Of a DNA stretch of 64,000 nucleotides, positions 43,691 to 54,338 are shown in pieces. This stretch comes from Duganella sp. 1411 (GTDB taxonomy: Bacteria; Pseudomonadota; Gammaproteobacteria; Burkholderiales; Burkholderiaceae_D). Every line of letters starts with the position of its first letter. Position 1 is the stretch's first letter. A program made the translations under genes and the position numbers. The stretch is from positions 2,046,001 through 2,110,000 of the forward strand of contig NZ_JAFICD010000001.1 of the NCBI RefSeq assembly GCF_017833525.1, in the 5' to 3' direction. The notes beneath the pieces were generated by a model. The model saw nothing but the letters and a program-made list of their open reading frames with translations, was not told the DNA's origin and ran no database searches.

Positions 43691-44755
43691 CTAGAAGACG
43701 TGACGGATACCGAGATTCAGGCCGCGATTGCCGGTGCCGCCCTCGATCGCGCTGCCCACCGTGTAGCCGGCGCCGTTCTTGTTGCGGATGTGCGCGTACA
43801 CGCCATACAAGTCGGTGCGCTTCGACAGGTAGTAGCGATAGCCGCCGGCGAACTGCCGCGCGTCCTGATCGAAGCCGGTCTTGTCGTTCTTGCGGATGTA
43901 TGACGCCAGCCACACCCCCATCCCCTGCTGCACCGTCACCCCCAGCAGCAGCACGTCGCTGTCGGTGCTCGGCGTCGGCGCCACCGCGTAGCCGAACGGA
44001 TTGGCCAGGTTGCGCGGCAGCGCGCTGTTCAAGCCCTTGTCCCTGCCATACGCCGCATGGGCCTTGAACTCGCCGGCGTCGTACAGCGCCGTCAGCACGG
44101 TGTTGTTGGCGGCGCCGGTGTTCTTCAGCGTGGCAGTGTCGTTGTCGCGGTGATGCGTGGCCAGGCGCAGCGTCAGCGGGCCGCCGTTGTAGGTCAGCGA
44201 TGCGCCCAACTGGCGGCCGGCCGCGCTGTCGCCGGCGACTTCGCCGGCGCCGTACACCAACTCCGCGCTGAAACCGCTCCACACCGGCGACGCATATTTG
44301 ATCGCGTTGTCCATGCGGCTGGCGCCATTGCCGGTCGACGCCATCAGGTTCTTGGTGTCGCCGGCCGTGCCGGAGCCGAACGGATCGACCGCCGCCACGG
44401 CCAGGTATTGCGGCGTGTACTGGCGCCCCAGGGTGACGGTGCCGGAGCGCGTGCGCAGGCCGACATAGGCCTGGCGCCCGAACAGCAGGCCGCCCTGCCC
44501 CAGCGCGCCGGTGTCGGACTGGAAGCCGTTCTCCAGCAGGAAGATGGCCGACATGCCGCCACCCAGGTCCTCCGCGCCCTTGAAGCCGAGCCGCGAGCCC
44601 GCCTCGACGCCGCTGGTCAATTTGGTGGTGGTGGCAAGGCCGCCGCTTTCGCGCACCAGCGCCATATCGACGATGCCGTACACCGTCACATTCGATTGGG
44701 CCGAAGCCGTCGCCGCCGACGCGCCCAGCGCGAGCGCAAACATGGTTTTTTTCAT
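43691..44755 (-). CDS. Gram-negative trimeric porin
   Basis: The protein has 354 residues. The signal peptide MKKTMFALALGASAATASAQS is followed by SNVTVYGIVDMALVRESGG, the hallmark start of Burkholderiales/Neisseria-type 16-strand porins, then GSRLGFKGAEDLGGGMSAIF and the constriction loop. It ends NLGIRHVF with the terminal Phe needed for outer-membrane insertion. It follows the 5-oxoprolinase gene on the same strand and may provide entry for its substrate. Confidence 0.93.
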   Translation of the reverse strand: MKKTMFALALGASAATASAQSNVTVYGIVDMALVRESGGLATTTKLTSGVEAGSRLGFKGAEDLGGGMSAIFLLENGFQSDTGALGQGGLLFGRQAYVGLRTRSGTVTLGRQYTPQYLAVAAVDPFGSGTAGDTKNLMASTGNGASRMDNAIKYASPVWSGFSAELVYGAGEVAGDSAAGRQLGASLTYNGGPLTLRLATHHRDNDTATLKNTGAANNTVLTALYDAGEFKAHAAYGRDKGLNSALPRNLANPFGYAVAPTPSTDSDVLLLGVTVQQGMGVWLASYIRKNDKTGFDQDARQFAGGYRYYLSKRTDLYGVYAHIRNKNGAGYTVGSAIEGGTGNRGLNLGIRHVF

Positions 44756-44773
44756 GGTGGATCCCCGTTGCTT

Positions 44774-44806
44774 ATTGTTTGGTGATTGTTTGGTGATTGT
44801 TTGATT
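44774..44806. repeat. Three 11-bp tandem repeats between oxoprolinase and porin genes
   Basis: ATTGTTTGGTG occurs twice and a third unit reads ATTGTTTGATT, head to tail. The array overlaps the oxoprolinase stop codon and lies before the porin start on the minus strand. Repeat number could vary by slippage. Confidence 0.6.
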
Positions 44807-47800
44807 ATGGTTTTGATCCGAACCCGCCGCCGCCCGGCGTCTCGATGGCGAAGACGTCGCCGGGCCGCATGTCGGTCGTATGCGTGGCGCCGAATTCCTC
44901 CACCGTGCCGTCGCCGCGCTCGACCCAGTTGCGCCCCAGCGCGCCGGACTGCGCCCCCGCCAGCCCGAACGGCGCGACGCGGCGGTGCCCGGCCAGGATG
45001 TTGGCCGTCATCGCCTCCAGGAAGCGGATGCGGCGCAGCGCGCCATCGCCGCCGTGGTGCGCTCCGGCGCCGCCGCTGCCGCGCCGGATCGCGTGCGTCT
45101 CGACCAGCACCGGGAAGCGCCACTCGAGCACCTCCGGATCGGTCATGCGCGAGTTGGTCATGTGCGTCTGCACCGCCGCCGTGCCGTCGAAGCCCGGACC
45201 GGCACCGGAACCGCCGGCGATGGTTTCGTAGTACTGGTGTTCCGCGTTCCCGAACGTGAAGTTGTTCATCGTCCCCTGCGAGGCCGACATCACCCCCAGC
45301 GCGCCATACAGCGCGTCGGTGACGGTCTGCGACACTTCCACGTTACCGGCCACCACGGCGGCCGGATAGCACGGGTTGAGCATCGAGCCTTCCGGGATGA
45401 TCAGCGTCAGGGGTTTGAGCACGCCCTCGTTCATCGGGATGTCGCTGTCGATCAGCGTGCGGAACACGTACAGCACCGCCGCCTTGCACACCGACAGCGG
45501 CGCGTTGAAATTGGTCGACCGCTGCGCGCTGGTGCCGGTGAAGTCGACGATCGCGCCGCCGTTGGCGCGGTCGATGGTCAGCTTGACCTTGACCACGGCG
45601 CCGTCGTCCATCTCGTAGGCGAAGCTGGCGTCGCGCAGGCCGACGATGGCCTTGCGCACCGCCGCCTCGGCGTTGGCCTGCACGTGGCCCATGTAGGCCA
45701 GCACCACGTCCTCGCCGTAGGTGTCCACCGCCTTCAACAATTCGTTGGCGCCGGTTTCGCAGGCGCCCAGCTGGGCGATCAGGTCGGAGATGTTCTGGTC
45801 GATGTTGCGGCTCGGCCAGGGCCCGGCGGCGAACAGGCCGCGCACCATCGGCTCCAGGAACACGCCCTGGTCGACGATCTTGACGTTATCGAGCAGCACG
45901 CCCTCCTCCTCGATGGTGGTGCTGTTGGGCGGCATCGAGCCGGGCGTAATGCCGCCGACGTCGCCGTGGTGGCCGCGCGCGGCGACATAGAACAGCGGCG
46001 CCGCGCCGGCGCCCGCGCCGTACACCGGACAGACGACCGTGATGTCCGGCAGGTGCGTGCCGCCGTTGTAGGGCACGTTGAGCACATAGGCGTCGCCCGG
46101 CGCCATCGTGGCGGCGTGCTGGCGGATCACGCACAACACGCTGTCGCTCATCGACCCCAGATGCACGGGAATGTGCGGCGCGTTGGCGATCAGGTTGCCC
46201 TCGCGGTCGAAGATCGCGCACGAGAAGTCCAGCCGCTCCTTCATGTTGACCGAGTAGGCCGTGTTTTCCAAGGTGGTGCCCATCTGGCGCGCGATGGCCA
46301 TGAACAGGTTGTTGAAGATCTCCAGGTGGATCGGGTGCGCGGCGGTGGTCATCTTGTGGGCGCTGCCGGCGGCGGCGCCGCGTTCCAGCAGCAAGGTGCG
46401 GTCCGGCAGCACGCGCGCGGTCCAGCCGGCATCGACCACCGTGGTGGCGATCTCCTCGCGGATCAGCGCCGGGCCGGCGACGCGGCTGCCCACCGGCAGC
46501 TCGGCGCGCACGTGCAGCGCGATCGGCACGGTCTGGCCGTCGACGTAGCTGTAGACGCGGCCGGAGCCGCTGTCGGTGCCTTCGGCGGCCGGCACTTCGA
46601 TGACGAAGTCGGCGCCGTCGCCGGCGCCGATGGCTTCGGCCGACACCGACTCGATCACCAGCGGCTGGCCTTCCATGACGAAGCCGAAGCGGCCACGGTA
46701 CAACAGCGCGAACGCTTCCGCCATCTGCTCCACCCCGGCCAGCGCGATGACGAAGGCCGAGTCGCTGTCCTGGTACTTGAGGCGCGCGCACAGTTCGACG
46801 CGGATATCGTCCGCCGCCACTTGCTGCGCCAGCAGGTCGGCGTGGGCCTGGCGCGCCAGTTCGGCCAATTGCGGCTGCAACGCCTCCAGCGTGGCCGCCG
46901 TCAGCGGCTGTTCGACCGCGCCCTCGCGCATGGCGCGGATGTCGGCCAGGCCCATGCCGAAGGCCGACAGCACGCCGGCGAACGGGTGGATGGCGATCTT
47001 GGTCATGCCCAGCACGTCGGCCACGCGGCAGGCGTGCTGCCCGCCGGCGCCGCCGAAGCAGCACATGGCGTAGCGGCTGACGTCATAGCCGCGCTCCACC
47101 GAAATCGACTTGATCGCCTGCGCCATGTTGTCGACGGCGACCGCCAGGAAGCCGTCGGCGACCGCCGACGGCGACAGGCGGGTGCCGGTTTCGCGCTCGA
47201 TCCTCGCGGCCAGTTCGCCGAAGGCGCGCACCACCACGTCGCGGTCCAGCGGCAGGTCGCCGTTGGGGCCGAACACGCGCGGGAAATGCTCCGGCTGTAT
47301 GCGGCCGAGCATGACGTTACAGTCGGTGACGGTCAGCGGGCCGCCCTTGCGGTAGCTGGCCGGCCCCGGATTGGCGCCGGCCGATTCCGGACCCACCTTG
47401 AAGCGGCCGTTCTCGAAACTGCAGATCGACCCGCCGCCGGCGGCCACGGTATGGATATGCATCATCGGCGCGCGCACCCGCACGCCGGCCACCACGGTTT
47501 CGAACACGCGCTCGTAGGCGCCGTCGTAGTGGGCGACGTCGGTCGAGGTGCCGCCCATGTCGAAGCCGATCACCTGTTTCAGGCCGATCGCCTCGCAGCT
47601 CTTGACGGCGCCGACGATGCCGCCGGCGGGGCCGGACAGGATCGCGTCCTTGCCCTGGAAGCGGCCGGCGTCGGTCAGCCCGCCGTTCGATTGCATGAAC
47701 ATGATGCGGGTGTCGCCAGTGTCGGCCGACACCCGCGACACGTAGTCGCGCAGCACCGGCGACAGGTAGGCGTCGACCACCGTGGTGTCGCCGCGGCCGA

Positions 47801-48428
47801 CGATCTTCATCAGGGGGCTGACCTGGTGGCTGACCGAGATCTGCCTGAAGCCCGCCTCCTCGGCCAGCGCGCGCAGGCGCAGCTCGTGCCGGGGGTAGCG
47901 GTAAGCGTGCATCAGCACGATCGCGATGGCGTCGATGCCGCGCTCGCGCAGGCCGGCGAACTGCCGGCGCAGCAGCGCCTCGTCCGGGGCGCGCAGCACG
48001 TCGCCGTGCGCGCCGATGCGCTCATCGATCTCGATCACTTCCTCGTAGATCAAATCCGGCAACTTGATATGCATGGCGAAGATGTCGGGCCGGTCCTGGT
48101 AGCCGATGCGCAGCTGGTCGGCGAAGCCGCGCGTGATCGCCAGCGCGGTGCGCGCGCCTTTGCGCTCGAGCAGCGCATTGGTGGCGACGGTGGTGCCCAT
48201 CTTGATCACTTCGATCTGGTCCGACGGCAGCGGGTCGCCGGTCTTCAGCCCCAGCATGTCGCGCATGCCCTGGGTGACGGCGTCGTCGTAGCGCTCCGGG
48301 TTTTCCGACAGCAGCTTGTGGGTCACCAGCTTGCCGTCCGGGCGGCGGGCGACGATGTCGGTGAAGGTGCCGCCGCGGTCGACCCAGAATTGCCACAGCA
48401 TGGATTGGGTTGGAATGTCGTTTTTCAT
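44805..48428 (-). CDS. 5-oxoprolinase (hydantoinase A/B fusion)
   Basis: This 1207-residue enzyme hydrolyses 5-oxoproline (pyroglutamate) to glutamate using ATP. The N-terminal HyuA-like part (to about 690) opens [19 protein letters not shown] and has [28 protein letters not shown] and [13 protein letters not shown], the phosphate- and metal-binding loops. The C-terminal HyuB-like part begins around 700 with [17 protein letters not shown] and has [16 protein letters not shown]. The fused form and length are those of OplA-type oxoprolinases. It is in a minus-strand operon behind a D-glutamate cyclase-like gene and an MFS transporter gene. Confidence 0.92.
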   Translation of the reverse strand: MKNDIPTQSMLWQFWVDRGGTFTDIVARRPDGKLVTHKLLSENPERYDDAVTQGMRDMLGLKTGDPLPSDQIEVIKMGTTVATNALLERKGARTALAITRGFADQLRIGYQDRPDIFAMHIKLPDLIYEEVIEIDERIGAHGDVLRAPDEALLRRQFAGLRERGIDAIAIVLMHAYRYPRHELRLRALAEEAGFRQISVSHQVSPLMKIVGRGDTTVVDAYLSPVLRDYVSRVSADTGDTRIMFMQSNGGLTDAGRFQGKDAILSGPAGGIVGAVKSCEAIGLKQVIGFDMGGTSTDVAHYDGAYERVFETVVAGVRVRAPMMHIHTVAAGGGSICSFENGRFKVGPESAGANPGPASYRKGGPLTVTDCNVMLGRIQPEHFPRVFGPNGDLPLDRDVVVRAFGELAARIERETGTRLSPSAVADGFLAVAVDNMAQAIKSISVERGYDVSRYAMCCFGGAGGQHACRVADVLGMTKIAIHPFAGVLSAFGMGLADIRAMREGAVEQPLTAATLEALQPQLAELARQAHADLLAQQVAADDIRVELCARLKYQDSDSAFVIALAGVEQMAEAFALLYRGRFGFVMEGQPLVIESVSAEAIGAGDGADFVIEVPAAEGTDSGSGRVYSYVDGQTVPIALHVRAELPVGSRVAGPALIREEIATTVVDAGWTARVLPDRTLLLERGAAAGSAHKMTTAAHPIHLEIFNNLFMAIARQMGTTLENTAYSVNMKERLDFSCAIFDREGNLIANAPHIPVHLGSMSDSVLCVIRQHAATMAPGDAYVLNVPYNGGTHLPDITVVCPVYGAGAGAAPLFYVAARGHHGDVGGITPGSMPPNSTTIEEEGVLLDNVKIVDQGVFLEPMVRGLFAAGPWPSRNIDQNISDLIAQLGACETGANELLKAVDTYGEDVVLAYMGHVQANAEAAVRKAIVGLRDASFAYEMDDGAVVKVKLTIDRANGGAIVDFTGTSAQRSTNFNAPLSVCKAAVLYVFRTLIDSDIPMNEGVLKPLTLIIPEGSMLNPCYPAAVVAGNVEVSQTVTDALYGALGVMSASQGTMNNFTFGNAEHQYYETIAGGSGAGPGFDGTAAVQTHMTNSRMTDPEVLEWRFPVLVETHAIRRGSGGAGAHHGGDGALRRIRFLEAMTANILAGHRRVAPFGLAGAQSGALGRNWVERGDGTVEEFGATHTTDMRPGDVFAIETPGGGGFGSKP

Positions 48429-48472
48429 GTTGATGCCTTTGATCTTTTTTGTACTATGAAATCAGCGGTTGG

Positions 48473-49747
48473 TCAGGACTCGAGTTTTTTGCCGGCGGTT
48501 TCGGGCAAGGTCAGCGCCGCCAGGATCATCACGCCGTACGCGGTGCCGGCGAAGACGCCGATCGCCTCGCCCAGCGCCATCGACTGGCTGCTCAAGCCGA
48601 TCATCAGCGGGAACAGCGAGCCGATGGCGCGGCCCATGTTGTAGCTGAAGCCCTGGCCGGAGCCGCGCATCGACGTCGGGAACAACTCGGTCAGGAAGGC
48701 GCCCATGCCGCTGAACACGCCCGACACGCAGAAGCCGAGCGGAAAGCCGAGGAACAGCATCACGCTGTCGTTGACCGGCAGCCGGGTGTAGGCCAGCGCG
48801 ATGCACATCGAACCGGCGGCGAACAGGATGAAGTTCTTCTTGCGGCCCAGGTAGTCGGTCAGGAAGGCGCTGACGATGTAGCCGACATACGAGCCGACGA
48901 TCACCATCGCGAGGTAGCCGCCGGTGCCCAGCACCGTCAGATGCCGCTCGGTCTTGAGGAAGGTCGGCAGCCAGGTGGTGATGGCGTAGTAGCCGCCCTG
49001 GGCGCCGGTGGTCAGCAGCACGGCGCGCAGCGTCACGCTGAGCATCTTCGGCGCGAAGATGGCGGTGAACTGGACCCGGTCCTCGCTGGCCTTGACCTTG
49101 TTTTGTTCGGCGATGAAGACTTCCGGTTCGTCGACGAAGCGGCGGATGAAGATCACGAACAGCGCCGGCAATATCCCCAGCAGGAACAGCGAACGCCACG
49201 CCCACTCGGCCGGCAGCAGCGTGAACATCAACGCGTACAGCAGCGCCGACACGCCCCAGCCCAGCGCCCATCCCGCCTGCACCATGCCGACCGCCTTGCC
49301 GCGGTCCTTGGCGCGTATCACCTCGCCGATCAGGATGGCGCCGGCGGTCCACTCGCCGCCCATGCCAAAGCCCATCAGGCCGCGCGCCCACAGCAGCTGC
49401 TGGAAGTTTTGCGCCAGGCCGCACAACACGGTGAAGAAGGCGAACCACAGGATGGTGATCTGCAGCGTCTTGACGCGGCCGATACGGTCGGACATGATGC
49501 CGGCGATCCAGCCGCCGAGGGCGGAGGTCAGCAAGGTGACGGTGCCGATCAAGCCGGCGTCGCCCTTGGACAGGCCCCAGCTGGCGATCAGCGTCGGAAT
49601 CACGAAGCTGAGGAACTGCGTGTCCATCGCGTCGAGCGCGTAGCCGATCTTGCAGCTCCAGAAGGTGCGGCGCTCCTTGCCGGTCAATGCGTGGAACCAG
49701 GCGAAGTATCCCTCCGGCTGCGCGGCGCTTGCTACTTTTGTGTTCAT
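48473..49747 (-). CDS. MFS transporter of the 5-oxoproline/D-glutamate operon
   Basis: The 424-residue protein has twelve predicted helices. The signature GWIAGIMSDRIGRVKTL between helices 2 and 3 and GFGMGGEWTAGAILIGEV in helix 4-5 place it with metabolite:H+ symporters (sialate/aromatic acid type). Flanked by the oxoprolinase and D-glutamate cyclase-like genes on the same strand, it probably imports 5-oxoproline or a related acid; the substrate is inferred only from context. Confidence 0.85.
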   Translation of the reverse strand: MNTKVASAAQPEGYFAWFHALTGKERRTFWSCKIGYALDAMDTQFLSFVIPTLIASWGLSKGDAGLIGTVTLLTSALGGWIAGIMSDRIGRVKTLQITILWFAFFTVLCGLAQNFQQLLWARGLMGFGMGGEWTAGAILIGEVIRAKDRGKAVGMVQAGWALGWGVSALLYALMFTLLPAEWAWRSLFLLGILPALFVIFIRRFVDEPEVFIAEQNKVKASEDRVQFTAIFAPKMLSVTLRAVLLTTGAQGGYYAITTWLPTFLKTERHLTVLGTGGYLAMVIVGSYVGYIVSAFLTDYLGRKKNFILFAAGSMCIALAYTRLPVNDSVMLFLGFPLGFCVSGVFSGMGAFLTELFPTSMRGSGQGFSYNMGRAIGSLFPLMIGLSSQSMALGEAIGVFAGTAYGVMILAALTLPETAGKKLES

Positions 49748-49831
49748 CGTGCTCTCCTTTTTTTAGATGCGGCACTCCCCCGGCGGGTGCGCATGCGGAC
49801 CCGCTGTGAAGGTGCTGCCATTTTGTTTAAA

Positions 49832-50605
49832 TCAGAATGCGGCCAGCGCGGCGTTGCGGATGTCCGTCACCAGCATGTAGCCCGGCTGGTGGGTGATCAC
49901 CAGCGGCAGGCGCGCGTGGCGTATGGCTTCCTGCGGCGTGACGCCGCAGGCCCAGAAGACCGGGATCTCGTCCGGCATGACCTCGACCGCGTCGCCGTAG
50001 TCGGGAAGATCGAGGTTGGCGATGCCGATCAGCGACGGGTCGCCCAGATGCACCGGGGCGCCGTGGACGGCCGGAAAACGGCTGGTGATCTGGATCGCGC
50101 GGATGGCGTCGGCCGCCTTCATCGGCCGCATCGACACCACCATCTCGCCGCCGAACGGACCGGCGCCGCGGTTGGCGATATTGGTGCGGTACATGGCGAC
50201 GTTGCGGCGCTGCTCGATGTGGCGCAGCCGGATGCCGGCGTCGATCAGCATCTGCTCGAACGAGAACGAACAGCCGATCGCGAACACCACCAGGTCGTCG
50301 CGCCAGATGTCGTGCAGCGCCGCCGTTTGCGCCGCCAGCACGCCGTCGCGGTAGACGTTGTAGCCGGGCGTGTCGCTGCGCAGGTCCATGTCGGCGCCGA
50401 GGCTGGCGACGTTCCACTGTCCGGGTTCGCCGACCGCCAGCAGCGGACAGGCGCGCGGGTTGCGCTGGCAGAAAAGCAGGAAGGCGTCGGCGTGCATGTG
50501 CGGCAGGATCACCAGATTGGCCTGGGCGTACGCGCCGCAATAGCCGGCCGTCGGCAAGCGGAATTCGCCGCCGCGGACTTTGTGCCTGAGTTCAAGTGGG
50601 GTCAT
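49832..50605 (-). CDS. DUF1445 / D-glutamate cyclase-like hydro-lyase
   Basis: This 257-residue protein starts at ATG 50605 ([20 protein letters not shown]). The family marks are [51 protein letters not shown] and [13 protein letters not shown]. Members convert D-glutamate to 5-oxo-D-proline and were long annotated as putative hydro-lyases. Beside a 5-oxoprolinase and a transporter this makes a coherent D-glutamate/5-oxoproline degradation operon. Two upstream in-frame codons are less likely starts. A LysR gene is divergent. Confidence 0.85.
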   Translation of the reverse strand: MTPLELRHKVRGGEFRLPTAGYCGAYAQANLVILPHMHADAFLLFCQRNPRACPLLAVGEPGQWNVASLGADMDLRSDTPGYNVYRDGVLAAQTAALHDIWRDDLVVFAIGCSFSFEQMLIDAGIRLRHIEQRRNVAMYRTNIANRGAGPFGGEMVVSMRPMKAADAIRAIQITSRFPAVHGAPVHLGDPSLIGIANLDLPDYGDAVEVMPDEIPVFWACGVTPQEAIRHARLPLVITHQPGYMLVTDIRNAALAAF

Positions 50606-50756
50606 GGTCGTTCGCTCATAGTGATGTGAAAACTGCATGAGTTCAGAATAAACTTGAATACCCCATCATGCTATCTAGTTATTTTTGCTGTTGTTGTATA
50701 GTTTTTCTTATCTCCGTGCGCTATCCCGGTGCATGCGGTTAAGGTATTCTTGTTCC

Positions 50757-51692
50757 ATGAACACCCGTTTCCTTGAAACCTTCGTCACCTTGGCGCAGCT
50801 GCGTAGCTTCCGCGCCACGGCGCGCGCGCTGCACGCGACGCCGGCGGCGATCTCGCTGCGCATCAAGTCGCTAGAGGAGGAATTGCAGACGGAGCTGATC
50901 GATCGCAGCTGCAAGGACTTCCGCCTGACGGCCAACGCCGAGTACCTGCTGGGCCACGCCAAGGCGGTGGTCGACGCCACCCGCAGGCTGCAGGCGGCCG
51001 CGCACAAAGATAGTGCGGTGCGCGGCCGGCTGCGCCTCGGCGTGATCGAATCGGTGGTCCACAGCTGGCTGGCGCAGTACATCCGCCAGCTCAATGTGTT
51101 GTATCCGGAGCTCGAAGTCGATCTGGCGGTCGACATCAGCAATGTGCTGGAGCGGCGCCTGCGGGCGCGCGAGCTCGATCTGGTGATCCAGGTCGAGGGC
51201 GTGGAGAGCAGCGACATCGTCTCGGAGGCGCTGGCGGTCTATCCGCTGCACTGGATCGCGCGCCGCGGCCTGCTCGACACGCGCAGGGAAGGCTTGAACC
51301 AGCGCCTGCTGCAGCTGCCGCTGCTGACGTTCGGACGCGGCACCGCGCCGCAGCGCGCGGTCGAGGAAATCGTCAGCAAGATGGCCAACCTGGCGATGGT
51401 GCCGCTGGAGCAGACCCGCATCACCTGTTCGCCGTCGGTGGCGGCCATCGTCCAGCTGATCAAGGACGGCTATGGCGTGGCGGCGATCCCCAGCCTGTTC
51501 GTGGTCGCCTCGCTCGAGAGCGGCGAATTCATCGAACTGCCGGTGCAGCCGGAGCCGCCGTCGATCATCGTCTCGCTGTGCTTCCATTCCAACGCCGAGA
51601 TGCTGGTGCACGCGGCGGCCAAGGCCGCACGCCACGCCTGCGCCAGCTATTGCGCGCAAGTCGACCCGCGCTATATCAAGTCGCTGGGCTGA
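50757..51692 (+). CDS. LysR-family regulator, divergent from the 5-oxoproline operon
   Basis: The protein has 311 residues from ATG 50757. The helix-turn-helix lies at MNTRFLETFVTLAQLRSFRATARALHATPAAISLRIKSLEEELQTELIDRS (in part), and the substrate-binding domain starts around 90 (GRLRLGVIESVVHSWLAQYI). The 151-base gap to the divergent operon contains CTAT and ATAG half-sites about 20 bases apart, where a LysR dimer could bind. It probably activates the operon with a pathway intermediate as inducer. Confidence 0.88.
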   Translation: MNTRFLETFVTLAQLRSFRATARALHATPAAISLRIKSLEEELQTELIDRSCKDFRLTANAEYLLGHAKAVVDATRRLQAAAHKDSAVRGRLRLGVIESVVHSWLAQYIRQLNVLYPELEVDLAVDISNVLERRLRARELDLVIQVEGVESSDIVSEALAVYPLHWIARRGLLDTRREGLNQRLLQLPLLTFGRGTAPQRAVEEIVSKMANLAMVPLEQTRITCSPSVAAIVQLIKDGYGVAAIPSLFVVASLESGEFIELPVQPEPPSIIVSLCFHSNAEMLVHAAAKAARHACASYCAQVDPRYIKSLG

Positions 51693-51714
51693 CGGTAAGG
51701 CGCAACGCAAGCGT

Positions 51715-52686
51715 TCATCCGCCCAAAACCTCCGGCCAGCTGCCGGTGCGGGCGATCTGCGCCGCCGGTTGCGGCTCGCTCCAGCGGAACGGCAGCGCGC
51801 CGACGTTGCGCACCACTTCGCGGATGTGAAACCGCAGCAGCCGCTCGGCGCCGGCGAACGCCTCCACCTGCGGACCGTCCCAGATGATCTCCGCCTCCAC
51901 CGCCAGATGCAGCAGGTCGCCGCGCTCGAAGTCGATGAACAGCAAGCCGGCGCGCGCCTGCCGCAGCAGATTACCCGTTGTGTTGAAGACAAAATTGCCG
52001 CGGAACTCGGGCGACGTCAGCGTGCGCTCGTCATCGACGCGCACGAAACCGGGCCGCCCGCCGCGATGCGAGACATCGACGCCACGGGCATCGCCGGCGT
52101 CGGCATCGAGGTAGGCGCTGGCGATGAAGAAGGTGTCCGAGCGCGCGATCAAGCTGCGGTCCTCGTCACCGAGCGCCGCCCCGCGCAATACCTGCGCCCC
52201 TGCGCCGGCCGCGCCCACGTTGGGCGCCGCGCTGTGCTGGCGATGCTGAATGTACTGCGGGCAGTTGCCGAAGCTCTGGGCGACCGCGATGCGCAGGCCG
52301 CCATCGTCGATGGCCGTGATCACGCCGTTGACGCGGTTGCGGCGGCGCGTGGCCGGCGCCAGCCCGAGGCCACCGACATGGTCGCCGACACGCAACCGGC
52401 CCCGCAGCGGATCGCCGGCCAGCATGCCGCCGGCGATGTCCAGGGTGCGCGCGTCGGGCGTACCGATGAAGCCGGGTTCGGCGGCCAGCATCGTCGCCCA
52501 CGGCTGTCCCGCCCCGTCCACCGCACCGATGAAGAAGAACGGCAGCTCGGCGAAGAACTGGCGATGCTGGTCCGGCATGTGGTCGCGGATGGCGATTGCA
52601 CTGACGCTGGCGATGCGCTCGCGCATGCCGACGCGCTGCTGGATCGCCAGTTCGCCGGCGTGGAAGGGAGAGCCCGGGACGCCCAT
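51715..52686 (-). CDS. Pyridoxamine 5'-phosphate oxidase-fold flavin protein
   Basis: This 323-residue protein starts at ATG 52686, two bases after the GST stop. It has FFAELPFFFIGAVDGAGQPWATMLAAEPGF, the start of the split-barrel FMN-binding fold, and later GFVRVDDERTLTSPEFRGNFVFNTTGNLLRQARAGLLFIDFERGD (in part), a second barrel segment. Such proteins are FMN-dependent reductases or oxidases of unknown substrate. Translation is probably coupled to the GST gene upstream. Confidence 0.78.
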   Translation of the reverse strand: MGVPGSPFHAGELAIQQRVGMRERIASVSAIAIRDHMPDQHRQFFAELPFFFIGAVDGAGQPWATMLAAEPGFIGTPDARTLDIAGGMLAGDPLRGRLRVGDHVGGLGLAPATRRRNRVNGVITAIDDGGLRIAVAQSFGNCPQYIQHRQHSAAPNVGAAGAGAQVLRGAALGDEDRSLIARSDTFFIASAYLDADAGDARGVDVSHRGGRPGFVRVDDERTLTSPEFRGNFVFNTTGNLLRQARAGLLFIDFERGDLLHLAVEAEIIWDGPQVEAFAGAERLLRFHIREVVRNVGALPFRWSEPQPAAQIARTGSWPEVLGG

Positions 52687-52688
52687 GA

Positions 52689-53312
52689 CTATGCCGCCTC
52701 CGGCGCGACGCCGGCTTGCGTGGCCGGCATGGCGACAAAGCCCGGCAGCGCGCGCACGTTGGCCAGCCAGCCGCGGATGTTCGGATACGGCTCGAGCGAA
52801 ACGCCGCCTTCCGGCGCGTGCTCGATGTAGCTGAACGCGGCCACGTCGGCGATGGTGGCGTGCTCGCCGACCAGGTAGCGGCGCCCTTCGAGCTCGCGCT
52901 CCAGCACCTCGAACAGGCGGGTGGCGACGCCTTTGACATACTCGTGATCGAACCTGGCGCCAAACACCGTCACCATGCGCGCGGCGGCCGGACCGTAGGC
53001 GATCTTGCCCGAGGCGGTCGACAGCCAGCGCTGCACCCGGGCGGCGGCGAGCGGATCGCGCGGCAGCCAGCGTCCGCTGTCGTCGTATTTGGACGCCAGG
53101 TACACCAGAATCGCGGTCGAATCGGCCAACACCACGTCGCCGTCCTCCAGCACCGGCACTTCGCCGAAGCCGTTCATCGCCAGGAACGCCGGCGTGCGGT
53201 GCCCGCCGCCGGCCAAGGGCACCGGGACGAACTCGTAAGGCAGCTTGAGCAGGTTGAGGAACAACTCGGCGCGGTGGGAATGGCCGGAGAGCGGGAAGCC
53301 GTACAGTTTCAT
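52689..53312 (-). CDS. Glutathione S-transferase family protein
   Basis: The protein has 207 residues from ATG 53312. The N-terminal thioredoxin-like domain has MKLYGFPLSGHSHRAELFLNLL, GEVPVLEDGDVVLADSTAILVYLA (cis-Pro and Glu/Asp-Ser glutathione contacts), and the C-terminal helical domain has the N-capping ATIADVAAFSYI. It conjugates or reduces electrophiles with glutathione. It forms a two-gene unit with the PNPOx-like gene, and a LysR gene lies divergently. Confidence 0.88.
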   Translation of the reverse strand: MKLYGFPLSGHSHRAELFLNLLKLPYEFVPVPLAGGGHRTPAFLAMNGFGEVPVLEDGDVVLADSTAILVYLASKYDDSGRWLPRDPLAAARVQRWLSTASGKIAYGPAAARMVTVFGARFDHEYVKGVATRLFEVLERELEGRRYLVGEHATIADVAAFSYIEHAPEGGVSLEPYPNIRGWLANVRALPGFVAMPATQAGVAPEAA

Positions 53313-53432
53313 GACAAAGTCCTTGTAGGGGAAGTGGATGAAGCCAGTATAGACAGCCGCCGCCGTGCCGATAAGCCGGACAATGCCGGAATCTCTGTCC
53401 ACTCAAAGTGGACAATCGAGGCATAATGGTGC

Positions 53433-54338
53433 ATGGTCGATCTCAATACCGTCAATCTGAACCGCCTGATCAGCTTCGTCGCCGTGGTCGAGGCCGGCTC
53501 GTTGACGGCCGCCGCCGAGCGGCTGGGCCTGGCCAAGTCCATGGTCAGCAAACACATGCAGCTGCTGGAGGCGGAAATCGGCGTCGGCCTGCTGCTGCGC
53601 TCGACCCGCAAGCTGAGCCTGACCGAGCCGGGGCGCGCGTTCTACGAGGCCAGCCGCCAGTTGCTGCGCTCGGCCGAACAGGCGATCGAGCAAGCGCGCA
53701 GCGGGCGCGACGCTCCGCAAGGCACGCTGCGCGTGGCCGCGCCGATCGACTACGGCGCGCTGGTGGTGGCGCCGGTGCTGGCGCAGCTGCGCGCGCGCTA
53801 TCCGTCGCTGCACATCGACCTGGTCTGCGCCGACCACGTGATCGACCTGATCGCCGAAGGCATCGACGTCACCGTCAGGCTGGGCAAGCTGGCCGATTCC
53901 GGCCACATGGCGGCGCGCGTGGGGCCGCTCAGGCGCTGGCTGGTGGCCAGTCCGGACTTCATCGCCCGGCATGGCATGCCGGACCATCCGGACGCGCTCG
54001 AACCGCTGCCGTTCATCGCGCTGTCGGTGCTGCCACAGCCGAGGGTGTTCACGCTGGAGGATGGCGCCGGCCGGCGGCGCGAGATGCGCATGCGCAACAC
54101 GGTATTTTCCACCAACACGGCGTACGCCAGCCGCGCCGCCGCGCTGGCCGGCGTGGGCGCGCTGCGGGCCACCACCTTCCTCACGCAGGAGGACGTGGCC
54201 GCCGGCCGGCTGGTGCGGCTGCTGCCGGCATGGTCGCAGGCCGAAAGCGATATCCACGCCGTGTTCCCGGCCTCGCCCCACGTGCCGCAAAAAGTGCGGG
54301 TGTTTATCGACGCGCTGAAGGCCGCCGCCGCCGGCTAG
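53433..54338 (+). CDS. LysR-family regulator, divergent from GST/PNPOx
   Basis: The 301-residue protein has an HTH in LISFVAVVEAGSLTAAAERLGLAKSMVSKHMQLLE (in part) and an effector domain beginning GTLRVAAPIDYGALVVAPVL, close to the CrgA/AaeR type. It probably controls the divergent GST gene, 120 bases away. Its last four bases overlap the 3' end of the convergent EamA gene. Confidence 0.88.
   Translation: MVDLNTVNLNRLISFVAVVEAGSLTAAAERLGLAKSMVSKHMQLLEAEIGVGLLLRSTRKLSLTEPGRAFYEASRQLLRSAEQAIEQARSGRDAPQGTLRVAAPIDYGALVVAPVLAQLRARYPSLHIDLVCADHVIDLIAEGIDVTVRLGKLADSGHMAARVGPLRRWLVASPDFIARHGMPDHPDALEPLPFIALSVLPQPRVFTLEDGAGRRREMRMRNTVFSTNTAYASRAAALAGVGALRATTFLTQEDVAAGRLVRLLPAWSQAESDIHAVFPASPHVPQKVRVFIDALKAAAAG

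Noticed and set aside
44880..48644. Open frame of 1254 codons on the plus strand
   Set aside because: It is antisense to the 5-oxoprolinase gene, and its His/Arg/Gln-rich translation is the product of high-GC antisense bias; no domain is visible.
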